Source: Ceraceosorus guamensis (lineage: Eukaryota; Basidiomycota; Exobasidiomycetes; Ceraceosorales; Ceraceosoraceae). From it: a stretch of DNA of 64,000 bases. Under the pieces are notes generated by a model. That model searched no databases and was not told the DNA's origin. It saw only the letters and a list, made by a program, of their open reading frames with translations. The DNA is taken from assembly GCF_003144195.1 (NCBI RefSeq), contig NW_020290060.1, forward strand, positions 1-64,000, written 5' to 3'. The first letter of the stretch is position 1. Each line of letters starts with the position of its first letter. Positions 1-10,901 of the stretch are shown here, in pieces. The position numbers and the translations under genes were made by a program.

Positions 1-1212
1 CCCAACGCACACATGCAAGCGACGAGCAAGGGGCCTTCGTGCCGCCTCAGACAGGGGCGAATGTGTGCGCCGTTGCTCTCTCGTCTGCTCTGCTCTGCTA
101 CGGCTACGCGGGCGGGCGGTCCAGCATTCGCTTCTGACCCTTATGTCCGCGGTCGCAAGAGAGCTGTACAGCCGTTCATTTGTAGTCTATAGCGGACCAT
201 TGATACCAACTCATCAAGGTCAGCTATACGGTGCTCATATGGACACACTTCGCGCCACAAGACACAAGGGAGGTAGGCGCACGGTCTCGGACCGGAAATC
301 TATTTTGCTCGTCGCGGTGCGCAATGAGGCCCACGGGCGCGCGCTGACCTTCGTCGTCCAGCAGCAACGGCAGCAAAACGAATCAGTCAAATGTTTGCTT
401 GCCTCGCAACGATGCGGAGCTGCGCTTCCGGGAAGGATGATATCATTTGATCAGTGTGAGTCGTGATTGTACACCTTATAGCATCAATAGGAAACCGATT
501 TGTCCCAGAGGCTCGGTTGAGGCCCGCCTCGTCAGAAAAGATGCGGCCAAAAACCAAATCACGAATGCGAGCGGCATGAGGCCACGATGCGAAGAAACAC
601 CTCATAAACGAAAAGGGGGGCGAATTAACGTGCACGCAAGCCTCGTTGATCCTCCCGCCTTGCATGCTGTGTGGGGTGGATGGGTGTGAAAAAGACGGCG
701 GATTTGCCACTCGTAAGGGGGGGCCAGCTTGATCCTTCCCCAACGATTAAGAGGCGCGACGCACGAATCTTTCCTCCTTCTGACGTCAAACAAGAAAGAC
801 CAGTGTGGAAAGACTCGATCCATAGACATTTGATTGTCGGAAGGATGAGATCTGCTAATGAGTACATAAAAAGAGACGAAGCCGAATAAAACGGGGCCAC
901 GAGTGGAAGGAATGTGTGGTGCGGTGCGGCGACCTCAGCACAGCGATCGAGGATGAACCCGTGCTGAGTGAAGCCACTGCAACAAGTTGTTGCAACTCCG
1001 GGAGAGACAAATTGGTGACGGAGTGCGAATTGAAGGCCAGCATAACTAGATGCCGTTCAAGAGCGCTGGATGATGACGATAGTGATGAGGCTGGGATCGA
1101 TTGACCGGGATGTTTGGTAAAAGCTCCTGCGAGGGTGAAGCGTGGTGCGGCAGCTGGCAGCTCGTCGCAACCTCGGTGAGCATCAAGCTCTCCGCGCAAC
1201 GAGACGCGGAGC
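1..1212. other. Non-coding stretch downstream of the secreted DPBB gene
   Basis: No reading frame here looks like a protein. The small open frames lack recognisable domains and overlap one another on both strands. The stretch holds two of the short palindromic words described in the findings (TCGTGATT at 461-468 and AATCACGAAT at 557-566). The right end probably contains the 3' untranslated region of the minus-strand gene that stops at 1213. Confidence 0.5.
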
Positions 1213-2082
1213 TCAGGTCGAGCTTGCTTGGGCGGCGCTGGGATCTTTTGAAACACTGGCCGCAGGAGCAGGCGCAGGTGGAGCACCGTCTGCGAACGAC
1301 TGTCCAGCACCTGCGAGTCCGAGCATGCCAGACATGATCTTTGACAAGCCGTCGAATACACCGCTGTCACCAGCAGCGGGTGCCGTACTGCTTGTAGTTG
1401 CGGACGAAGACGTCGAGCTGGAAGTTTGTGAGCTTGAGCTCTGGGAAGTGGTGCTGGTGATGCTTGTGGAGGAGCTCGTCGTGCGTGTGGAGCTTTGAGA
1501 GGTGGTTGAAGAAGGCCTGGTCGACGTGGACTTGGGTGTCGTGCTCGTACGACTCGTGGTGGTGGGCTGTGCACCATCTCCAAACGACCAAGACATTTGA
1601 AAGACACCGGCCGAGGTGTCGGCGAACTGTGTAAACAGACCTTGCGAGAGATCTAGCGCGCCCGAGGGACAGCCAGGACAGAGATCGGTGATCTGAGCTG
1701 TCCTAGACTTTCCGCCAACGGTGATTGTGATGGTCTTGAAGCAGTTTGAGCCACCTGCCCATTGAGCTGGGTTGACGGCGACGATGAAATCACTGCCGCT
1801 GTTTGTTCTGCCACAGGCACCAAGGCCAGCTTCGTAGTACGTGGCTCTGCCAGAGTAGCCGCGCTTGACCAATGATGCGGAGCTGTTCTCGGAGCCTGCC
1901 TCGAGAATGTCCCTGGGGTCTAGGCCAGCGGCTCGTTTCAGCCGCCTCAGCACGCCGCGATGACCATGTCGAACATCATTAGAAGTGTGTCGCCGATCGT
2001 ATGAAGTAGAAGCGCCAGCGTCAGCGAACGCCGAAGCTGCAAGCAGTACGATGCAAGCAGTGGTGAAGGAGACGCAGCGCAT
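1213..2082 (-). CDS. Secreted double-psi beta-barrel (RlpA/barwin-like) protein with Kex2-type propeptide
   Basis: One uninterrupted exon of 289 residues. Residues 1-20 form a signal peptide (hydrophobic core IVLLAASAFA). Residues 21-74 look like a propeptide with dibasic sites RRLKR (46-50) and LVKR (71-74). The KR at 73-74 lies exactly before the conserved domain, as expected for Kex2 processing. Residues 75 to about 170 match a double-psi beta-barrel: GYSGRATYY start, GACG, the VAVNPAQW block, two later cysteines in LCPGCPSGALDLS, and a terminal SWSFG. These resemble the small secreted DPBB proteins and expansin-like proteins of plant-associated basidiomycetes. A Ser/Thr-rich, probably O-mannosylated linker follows (about 175-245), then an Ala/Pro-rich end without an obvious GPI signal. 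Such proteins are exported and act on or near cell walls or as protease inhibitors. Which of these applies here cannot be told from the sequence. Confidence 0.85.
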   Translation of the reverse strand: MRCVSFTTACIVLLAASAFADAGASTSYDRRHTSNDVRHGHRGVLRRLKRAAGLDPRDILEAGSENSSASLVKRGYSGRATYYEAGLGACGRTNSGSDFIVAVNPAQWAGGSNCFKTITITVGGKSRTAQITDLCPGCPSGALDLSQGLFTQFADTSAGVFQMSWSFGDGAQPTTTSRTSTTPKSTSTRPSSTTSQSSTRTTSSSTSITSTTSQSSSSQTSSSTSSSATTSSTAPAAGDSGVFDGLSKIMSGMLGLAGAGQSFADGAPPAPAPAASVSKDPSAAQASST

Positions 2083-4243
2083 CTTTGAGGTGAAGATCGA
2101 TCAGAAAGAGCAAGATTCGCAAAGTTCGATCGTGCACAGGGTGTGAGGTGGATTGCACGCCAGAGTCTCCTTGAAGGAGTGTGAACGCAGTGATGCAGGG
2201 AAGGGATCGGGTATCGGAAGGAGTGCGGGCTAGGAGGGAGCAGAAAGATGGGCGGAGGATGGAGGAGATGAGGGGAACAGAGTCGTCGCGACAGGCACAA
2301 TGTTCAGCTTGATTCTCACACGCTTCTTGCAACGGCTCTTCGGAGAGATTTGAGTTGTGAGTATAACGGCACGATGCTCGTCGCACGTGCAGTCACGCCA
2401 GAGGGCCGCGGCATCAGCGCAGCAGCAGGAACGCGCCCGCCGCGCGCAAGCGCGAAATGTCGTAAGCTGTTCAGCAAGCGCGCTTACTGCTCTCGCTTCA
2501 TCGTCTTGTCCCTTTGGTGCGCCCCTGCATGCACACATTTTCTCTTGCTGTGGTGTCGCAACTCGCGATTCACTGACTTGGTGACTCACGACTGTCATTC
2601 ACAACTGAGCGTGGCTATCCTGTAGCTGTGCGTACAGCCCTTCGAAAGGGTCGATCGCATGACCGCATCGTCCACGTCGGTCCAACACCTGCGTGCGATC
2701 CAGCTCGTCGGTGGCCCGAGGGAGGCGATGCGACACGACGGGGTTTGGCGAAGTTGTACAGTCATGAGTCGTGAGTGTTCTCGTGTGCTTGCTTCCATCC
2801 GTGGCTTGCCTTGTGGCGGTCAGCAACGGACGAGACCGCTGCGTCAGGGGCATTCGTAAGGGCTGTGCGTGGAGAGAGCACCGCGCGCAGAGCCGTGCTA
2901 CATATCTGCTTGTCCCGTTTTAAGATCGCCATCCACACTTGTCAAAAAGATCTTTCTCAGCCGCTTCAACGTGCTTGGCATGTTCACGAATGCTGGCTCG
3001 TTATTACCCCATCGAGAAGTTTGGACGTCATCCAGCGCGAGATCTTGCAAATTTGATGCTCCGCACAACTCAGCTCGGACGCGGAGGCAACAGCGAATCA
3101 CACGCTCGCGCTAAGCCTCTCGAAATCCCCGTGCAATCCCCGTGCTGTGAAGCACCGACGTCCTGTTGCTGTTCAGGGGTGCTGATTTGTGGGGTTCCAC
3201 AGCGATTGCACGGTAGCCGCCACTTTGCGCCAACGATCGACCGCCACGCCGCATGGTCGTTCGATTGACGTATCGCGGTAGGAGGGTGTGCGCGCCTGGA
3301 GGCACCGCGTCGGGTGTCGTTTTTGTGAAAGTGCCCGCGAATTCAAGACGCCGCGTATACCGCCAGCCGCGAGGCTCCCCGTTTACGATGCGGACATGAA
3401 GATAGCAAGCTATCATCCCCCGCACTCGATTGTTTACAGCACCACAGAATGGACTTATAATACCATCTAGGCCGATTCAACCAACCTCTTGATCTTAGAG
3501 ACCGCAAAAGCTGCTTTCAAATCACAATTTTGAATTCGAATGTGAATCGATGAAGATGTGCAAATTTGGGTATTGGCCCACGTGACCCCGTGCGGTGCAA
3601 GAACTCTGGATCTGCATGCAGTTGGAGACATAAGTCGCCTTCACGAACTTGAAGGCTGCTCCAATTGTGATTGTGCTAGGCCATCGGCTGGTCAAGCACG
3701 GTCGAGAAGTGAAAGCTTGCAGATTCTGAATGATCGATTCTCGAGTCATCGGGATGCCAGCACGGCTGTGCGGTCGACACGGTGCAACCGACGTGAGGTC
3801 GATTCGCGGATGAGGGTTGACCACGTGGCTCATCTTTTGTGGGACGCGCTCGACCGCGTCGCGCACGGATGTCACACATCAGCAGAAGATCGCGGGGAGC
3901 ATGTCGCCGACTGCATGATGCGTGCGGACCTGTGTACAACCACCTACCATCCTCGCTTTGAGGCGTTTGCTGACAGTCGCGAGTGTTGGACTGCCAGTCA
4001 AATCCCGCTTTCCTCGTCGACACGACCACGCCGAGCATCTGATCCTACTGCTGCCGTCTTTAAGCGCATGTACAGCGACCTCTCGACTTGATCAAGAACG
4101 CGCGCGCAACCGGCGCGATTGTTTGCCGCTCGATGACTCATCGCCTCCACCGTACATAACAGACCTCATCGCCTCCACCGTACATAACAGACCTCACACG
4201 GCCTTGCCACATAGGCCTGTGGCTCCCACTACGAGCCGCAAGC
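2083..4243. promoter_or_regulatory. Divergent intergenic region between the DPBB gene and MLP1
   Basis: About 2.2 kb upstream of both flanking genes. No convincing protein-coding frame is visible. It contains several ACTCACGACT / AGTCGTGAGT-like words (for example near 2583 and 2768) and, close to the MLP1 start, a perfect 28-bp tandem duplication listed separately. No TATA element or other binding site can be assigned with confidence. Confidence 0.4.
4139..4194. repeat. Perfect 28-bp direct tandem duplication in the MLP1 leader
   Basis: Two identical 28-nt units, 4139-4166 and 4167-4194, each starting CATCGCCTCC and ending CAGACCT. They abut without a spacer and end 49 nt before the MLP1 start codon, so they probably lie in the 5' untranslated region or core promoter. 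Confidence 0.9.
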
Positions 4244-7200
4244 ATGGCGCAAGTCGCGCAGTCTAGCGCGCTTCCGCTCGACTTGCCGGCTGATCTGGAC
4301 TTGATAACTTTGCAAGCACAGATCCAGGGCGTTCAGCCTGGTACGGAAGCGACACCTGACCGATTGGCGTGCCCAGATGGAAGTCTCATCATCACGCTGT
4401 ATCGCGCTCTGCAACACGCAGCATACACATTGGATCAAGAGCGACAGGAGCGTCAGCACGCTGACGTTGACTCTGAAACTGCTCTGCACACTGCGCAAGC
4501 AGCGGCATCAGAGGCCACACAACGCGCAGAAGCTGCTGAGCAGCGGGCCCTTGCCTCCGAGGAGAAGCTCGTCACCGCTCAGAGTGAGCTGCATCAAGAG
4601 CGAGAGCGCAAAAATGCGGAAACAAGTTCAGCCGCTCTGCCACAGGCAGGCTCATCAGAAGCGGAGCGGCGCGTACAAGCTGTGGAAGAGGAGAAGCGTA
4701 ATCTCTTGGAGCTGCTTGACCGTGAGAAGCTCGAGAATGCCAGAAAAGCTGGTTAGTGCTCTCGCGAAGTGACAACTGGTACGTGTCTGCTGAGCATGGC
4801 TGATCCTAAACACCCTCGTCTGCCGCAGAGGAACTGGAGACTCTAAGCGCTAGGGCACGTGAGACCCGAGCAGAGTTGTCCCGCCTCTCTTCGGACCTCT
4901 CATCTGTGCGCGGCAGCGAAGGCACGCTTCGGGTGAGTGTGCACGTGCCCAGTGATCTGCTTGCGCCTTCATTCATTCCATAACATTTGTCTCCTCTAGT
5001 TCAAGACCCAAACTTTGGAACAACAGCTTGAGCTGGCACGCAACGACGCCAGCTGGGCTCATGGAGAATTGACTCGCGCCAACGAAGCCGCGAGCGCAGC
5101 TCGCACCTCCACGCGCAACGAAATCATTCAGTTGCAGGCAGCTCTTGAAAGTGCAACGTCTGCCGGCTCTGCGGCTCAAACCAAGTTAGACACCTTGCAG
5201 ACTGCATACAACACCAACCTGCAGAGACTCACTGAGGTTACGGATAAGCTTGCAGATACGACAGCTCGAGCGGGTTCTCAAGAAGAGGCTTTCAGAGCCG
5301 AGAGCGCTACTCAACAGCGCCTCATCTCATTGCTTGAGCGAAGAGCCGAAGATGCAGATCGCAGAGCTAAGAATGTGGAGGATGAGTGGGAAGATGTTCT
5401 CAGTCGCGCCCGAGACCTTGAGCAAGTCGCTAGAGACGAAGCACGTGAAGAGGCTGACGCAAGACACAGAGCGGAGTCGCAGGTCAGCGAACTGCAAGAA
5501 GCGCTCGATCGCCTAGCAGAAGGTGTCGGCATCAACTTAGATCCTGACGCGCTCCGCAGAGAAAGCAGCGCAGGCCCGCAAGGTAGCGAGCGCAGTCTTG
5601 CCAACTCGGCGCTCGGCGCATCATTCAGCTCTTCGTTCTCGCCTACGGCTGCCCTCGCATCAAAGGTGCAGCGGAGCGGCAAGTCGTTTAGCGCCGTGTA
5701 CAGCGACCTCGTGCGCACGCAGGAGGAGCTACGACGCGAGCGCGCAGAAGTTGTTCGACTTGGCACCGTCCTGGAGCAAGTCATGGCTGACTTGGAGGAT
5801 CGTGCTCCCGCGCTACAGGCCCAGCGCGAGGAGGTTCAACGGCTTGCAGCCGATCTCGAGGAACTTGCGGCTGAAATGGCTCAAGCTGGTCAGGAACGCG
5901 ATGTTGCCCAGCGTTCTGCTAAGCTTGCAAAAGCGGATGCCGAAGCGGCTCGCAGGGAAGCCGACGTATCCGCACAGCAAATAGCCGACTTGGGTCGTCA
6001 GGTTCGCAACTTGACGCGAGAAGCTATCATTCGAGACGACCCAGCTGCAGCAACACGACTAGAGGATGATGGTTCTGACGGGTCAGAGGCGATCGAAGGT
6101 GACACCCAAGCCATCATCACCGCAGAACTCGTAACATTCTCTTCCTTGTCTGGTCTGCTGGCACAAAATCAACGCCTCTTGCACGCGATAAGGGAGCTTG
6201 GATCTCAGAAGGAGGCGGAAGAGCAAAAGCGTGCTTTGCAAGCAGAACAAGACGAGAGCGAGGCGGTCGCAGAAGCTCGCAACTTGATCATGCGTCTGCA
6301 AGAAGAGATGAAGTCCGAGCGACAAAGGGCCGAGGCTGCTCGTCGCGAACGGGACATGTTCAGATCTATGTGTGCGCGAACCGGAGGTTCCCTCGCAGTC
6401 GGTGCCGGCGCAACGGAGAATGGCGCTGTCTCTGCTCCCAGTACCAATCTTGCAAGTCAATATGCTGAATTGCAAGGACAATTCGACACCTTCAGAGACG
6501 AGACAGCCCAGGACATCGAGCGACTCAAGGAAGATGTACACCGAGCAAGAGAGGAGGCTGGTCGGGCATCAGTAGAAACCGCGCGCCAGAGAGCGATGCG
6601 AGAGGCTGGCGAAGGTGAGTAGTCATCGTGCGCACCCGACGCTGCTAGTGACTGACACGGACTCGGTACGTGCAGAACGCTATCGAACGCTCAACCAGAC
6701 TTACGATCTGGCCAGATCGGAGCTATCAGAGCTCAGCAAGCGCAACAACGCCATTCAGGAACAGTTGACTCGTCGCGAGATTTCTTCACACAGCGCAGAG
6801 ACTCAGCTTCTGGAGGCCCGCTCGAGTCTCGAACGTCTGCGAAACGAAGCAGCCAACCTGCGCGCTGAGAAGGAACTCCACGCAAGTACACAACAGCGAG
6901 TGCTTGAAGAGAATCGCAACCTCGTTAGTGAGAAGGCCGCCCTCTCAGATCTATTGCGCAACGTTCAAGGCATGCAGAATGAGCTGGAACGAGCGGGCGG
7001 TGAAGCGAGAAGGCGTTTGGAAGCCAGCGTGTCTAGCCTCGAAGATCAGACAAGAGATCTCCGCGAAAAGCTCACAAAAGAAGAGGAGAGCTCCCGACAG
7101 CTCAAACTTCAGCATGAGGTCCAGGTCCGCGATTTGAGCTTACGTCTCGAGAAGGCTGCGACGGAAGGCGCGACGGCGCGGGAGCATCTTGCTGCCGCCA

Positions 7201-10200
7201 AATCCGACGCCAGTCATCTTGGCACAAGGGTGGACGATCTCACCAAACAGCTGCAGTCCAAAGAGGGACGCTTAGCAGTCTTCGAGCGTCGCCATGCACC
7301 GTCTTCATCGACATCGATGCTCACTCGCGAACAACAACTCGAGATCGAAGTCGCAGACCTCCGCGGCAGTCTCAGCACTGTCCAAGTTGAGGCAGAGCAG
7401 GCTCGCGACCATGTCGAGCAGTTCAAAGCCATCGCGGAAGCCAACGAGGAGGCTCTTGGTGCGCTACAGAAGACGTACGAGGAGTACAAGGCACAGACTG
7501 AAGCAGAGCTGTCTCAGAAAGAGGTGAGTGATATGCCTTCACAAGGGAAAGGTGCATCTACTGATACCATACGCTTCCTCTCGTCTCTCAGTCCGAGATC
7601 ACCAGCCGTCGTGAACGCCTGGATTCCCTACTGTCTGAGCTGAGCTCCTCTCAGCAAGAGTCCACCACCGCTAGACAGGCGCTTGAGACTGCTCAGCGCA
7701 TCTTTGCGGAAGAGAAACGTTCACTTGAGGCAGCGATGGCCGAACTTGGCGGCCTCGAGGAGCGCGTGCGCGCTGAGCAGGATGATTCCCGAGATGAGGC
7801 CAGGAAGCAAGCCAAGCTTGCTCGTGAAGCGCATGCCAAGTACGAGTCCGAGCTTGTTGCTCATGCCGACGACATCAGAGCGCTGTCTGCCATCAAGCAA
7901 CAGGTAGAAACTGCGCAGAGGGAAGCGAGAGAGGCAATCACAATGCGTGAAACTGCTGAGGCGAATCTGAGCGCGTCTCAGAGCAGCTGGGAATCTCAGC
8001 GCTCCATTATCGCCAAGGAGAAGGAAGAGCTGCAAGTTCGCATGGGGTCGCTCCAGGAGCAGAACACAATACTGCACCAGCATCTCGAAAGCGTTAGTGC
8101 ACAGGCTCGCCAAATACGACAGGCTGCCGACCAGCTTCCTTCTGGCACCGGAATCAGTGGAGATGCAACCACACTCGCGCAGGGTGCGCAAGGAGAGCTA
8201 CAAGAGGTCATCAACTACCTACGACGCGAAAAGGAGATCGTTCAACTTCAGGTCGAACTGCGCGATCAGGAGATTGTCCGATTGCGTCAAAGTCTCGAGC
8301 ACAGCACTGCGGCTCACAACACTGCTCAAGCACAATTAGCTGAAGAGCGCGCCCGCGCTAGTTCTGACGGCAGCAGCAGCAAACATCACGAGGAGCTTCT
8401 TGAGAAGGTCAATCAGCTGAGCATTCTCCGCGAGAGCAATGCGACGCTTCGCGACGAGGCCGAACGTGCCACAAGCAAGGCTGCGCAACTCGAGTCGCAA
8501 CTCAACGCTCGCAATGCCGAGCTAGAGCCTTTGCGAGAACAATTACGCATTACGCAGGTGGAGCTCGAAGCGAAGGAAGGTCAGCTTCGCATCATTCAAG
8601 AGGATAACAAGCGATGGCAGGCACGAGCGCAGAGCATTCTTCAACAGTACAACCGCGTCGATCCCGAAGATATCGCCAAGCTTGAAGAGCGGGCGAAGGC
8701 TGCCGAGAAAGCTGTCGAAGACGAGAAGGAGAAAGCCCGTGCTTCCTCGAGCGATGCCGCGGAAGAGTTGCAGAAGCAAACCCAAGCAGTAAGTTTGGCT
8801 GCGCAAAGAAGGTGCTACAGAATCATGTTGACGCTTGGACTCCACAGCTTGACAAAGCCAAGGCTGATCTCACTACGGCGGAGGAGAAATTCGGGCGCCT
8901 CAAGCAGCAGACGCAGGAGCGCCTCCGGACATCGGACAGTCAGAAGCGAGAAGCGCAGGCCGAAGCCAACCAGCTAAGAGCCACCGCATCGCGCGTCGCT
9001 GCAGCGGAGGCTTTGGAAAACGCGAATGAAGAATTCAAGGCCCAGAATGAACAGCTACAAACACAGCTGAAATCTCTCGAAGAGTCGTCGGCGATGCTTC
9101 GCTCTGAGGCGGAGAGTTTGAAACAGCGTCTTGAAGAAGCTAGTAAACCGGATCCTAATCCAAGCGATGCGGTCGCGCAGCAGGCAGCCGGGCCATCTAC
9201 AGATGAGGCCGTCACAAAGGCTATTCAAGAAGCTCGTGTTTCTTGGGACGCAGAGAAGCGCGAGTTGGAGGCCGCCAAAGCCCGCAGCGAAGAACTCCAT
9301 CGTGAGCTGTCCGCCAAGCATCAAGAGTCACAGACAGCACTGGTACGTCCCTCGCTTTACCTCAGTCCCAGATCTCAGTTATATCTGATTGCAGGCTAAC
9401 TCTGCAATCCGCTCTCTGTGCACTGCAGGAGACAGCGCAGCGAGCATTCGGCGAACAAGCAGCAAAAATTCGTGCAGAGTGGGAAGCTAATCACGTTTCC
9501 GAGATTGAACAAGCAGCTGCAAAGCGCGCGTCTCAGGGACAAAATGCTCCCTCGGCCGGTGCAGCCAAAGTTGATGAAGCTGAGGAAGGCGAGGCGGATG
9601 CTGAAAGAGGGTTTCCGAGCGCAGTCGCCTCCGCGCGCGTCGCGGAGCTCCAAGCTGCTCTCGATGCTGCCAATACAAGGATCGCAGAGCTTCAGGCAGA
9701 GCTCGACGCTCTCAAATCATCGCTGAATGGCTCAGGCCCTGATCAAAAAGTCATTGACGATCTCAAACAGGCGCACTCGGAAGCACTCGAGCAACAAGAG
9801 TCGCACCTCGCGCAGCTTTACGCCAAACGCCAACAACAAGCCATTGACGTCGCACTCAAGAAACGAGGACAGCAATCGATCCCCTCTGACGTTCAGCAAA
9901 CCATCGAGGCACGTGTAAAGGAGGGTGTCGAGCAAGCAGAGAAGCAATGGCAAGAACAGCACAAGGAGGTGCTTGAAGCAAGGTATCAAGCAGGCAAGAG
10001 CGAAGCCAATCTAAGAAACGAAGTTGTCGTCAAACTCCGTGACAAGAAGATTGCTTCGCTCACCACACAGCTTGCTGAAGCCAAGGGAGAGCCACTGCCC
10101 GCTACCACGAGCACGCAAAGCAGCCAAGTTTTAGCTTCGAGCGCTGAGGGCGCGACATCTTCGACAGCTCCAGCTGCGATGCCTGCATCCATGGCGGCGG

Positions 10201-10553
10201 TCGTTACTTCCGCGCCTGTCGAAGCAGCTGAAAGCGCGAGCTCCACTGCATCGGCTGCCTCGAATGGCCAAGCTGTCGCAGCACCGTCTGCATCTGCATC
10301 TTTGCCCGTTGCGCCAGCAGCTGTGCGCGGTCGAGGCGGTGGGCCTGCCCGAGCTACGACCATCATCCGTGGAGGCCGAGGAGGCAGAGGCGGAGCAAAC
10401 CCCGCGGGTAGTGCCACCGGGAAAAGAGCAGCGGAAGAAGGCTCCAACAATGGCACCACAACTTCCAAGCGTGCTCGACCTGTCGGTGGAACAATCCCTA
10501 TTCGTGGCTCTCGAGGAGGAAGAGGAAGAGGTGGAGGAGGCTCCACAGAGTAA
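4244..10553 (+). CDS. MLP1: Nuclear-basket coiled-coil protein, MLP1/TPR family
   Basis: Seven exons: 4244-4751, 4829-4932, 5000-6614, 6676-7523, 7592-8788, 8848-9342 and 9429-10553, giving 1,963 residues with phase kept at every junction. Nearly the whole chain, from about residue 60 to 1,800, is charged heptad-rich coiled coil (Glu, Gln, Lys, Arg, Leu, Ala) with few breaks. The size and layout fit the Mlp1/Mlp2/TPR filaments of the nuclear pore basket, which organise mRNA quality control and export and bind chromatin and spindle-checkpoint proteins. The last 75 residues or so are quite different: low-complexity, rich in GRGG and RGGRGG repeats, with a basic KRARP patch, suggesting RNA binding, arginine methylation and a nuclear localisation signal. 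Long coiled coils can mislead, so a myosin- or golgin-like protein cannot be fully excluded. The length and unstructured basic tail favour MLP1. Confidence 0.82.
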
Positions 10554-10901
10554 AGTGAACTTTCATGTCGGCTGCCACAAGCATCAGTTGATTCGACTCA
10601 AATCGTACAAAGCAAGGTTGTACTGCGGTGTTCATTCGAATGCCCTTTTCAATGTATCCTTTCGATCCAGATGTCTGCGCGAGCTGTCACGCGGAGGCTT
10701 GCTCGAGAGAGACGGGCGAGTGAATGAAGGGCTGGAGTGCCCCTGTGACCATTCGGCTCGACAATAAATAGAAGTGAAGAAGTCACACTCTTCTAGATGT
10801 ACATCGATATGTGGTCGCCAAATTGGAAGCCTGAAATCAGCAAGGATGACCGCTGCGCGCCACGTTTGGAGCCAAAGGACGATCATGGCTGCGAAAGAAT
10901 T
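10554..10901. other. Convergent 3' spacer between MLP1 and the Na+/H+ antiporter gene
   Basis: 348 bp between two stop codons that face each other. It should hold both 3' untranslated regions. An AATAAA-like signal on the plus strand (CAATAAATAG near 10763) could serve MLP1 polyadenylation. No gene is seen. Confidence 0.4.

Noticed and set aside
65-466. 133-residue plus-strand frame at the left edge
   Set aside because: No motif, no splice continuation, and it overlaps other random frames.
855-1607. 250-residue minus-strand frame overlapping the DPBB gene
   Set aside because: Shadow of the Ser/Thr-rich region; the DPBB frame has signal peptide, Kex2 site and domain.
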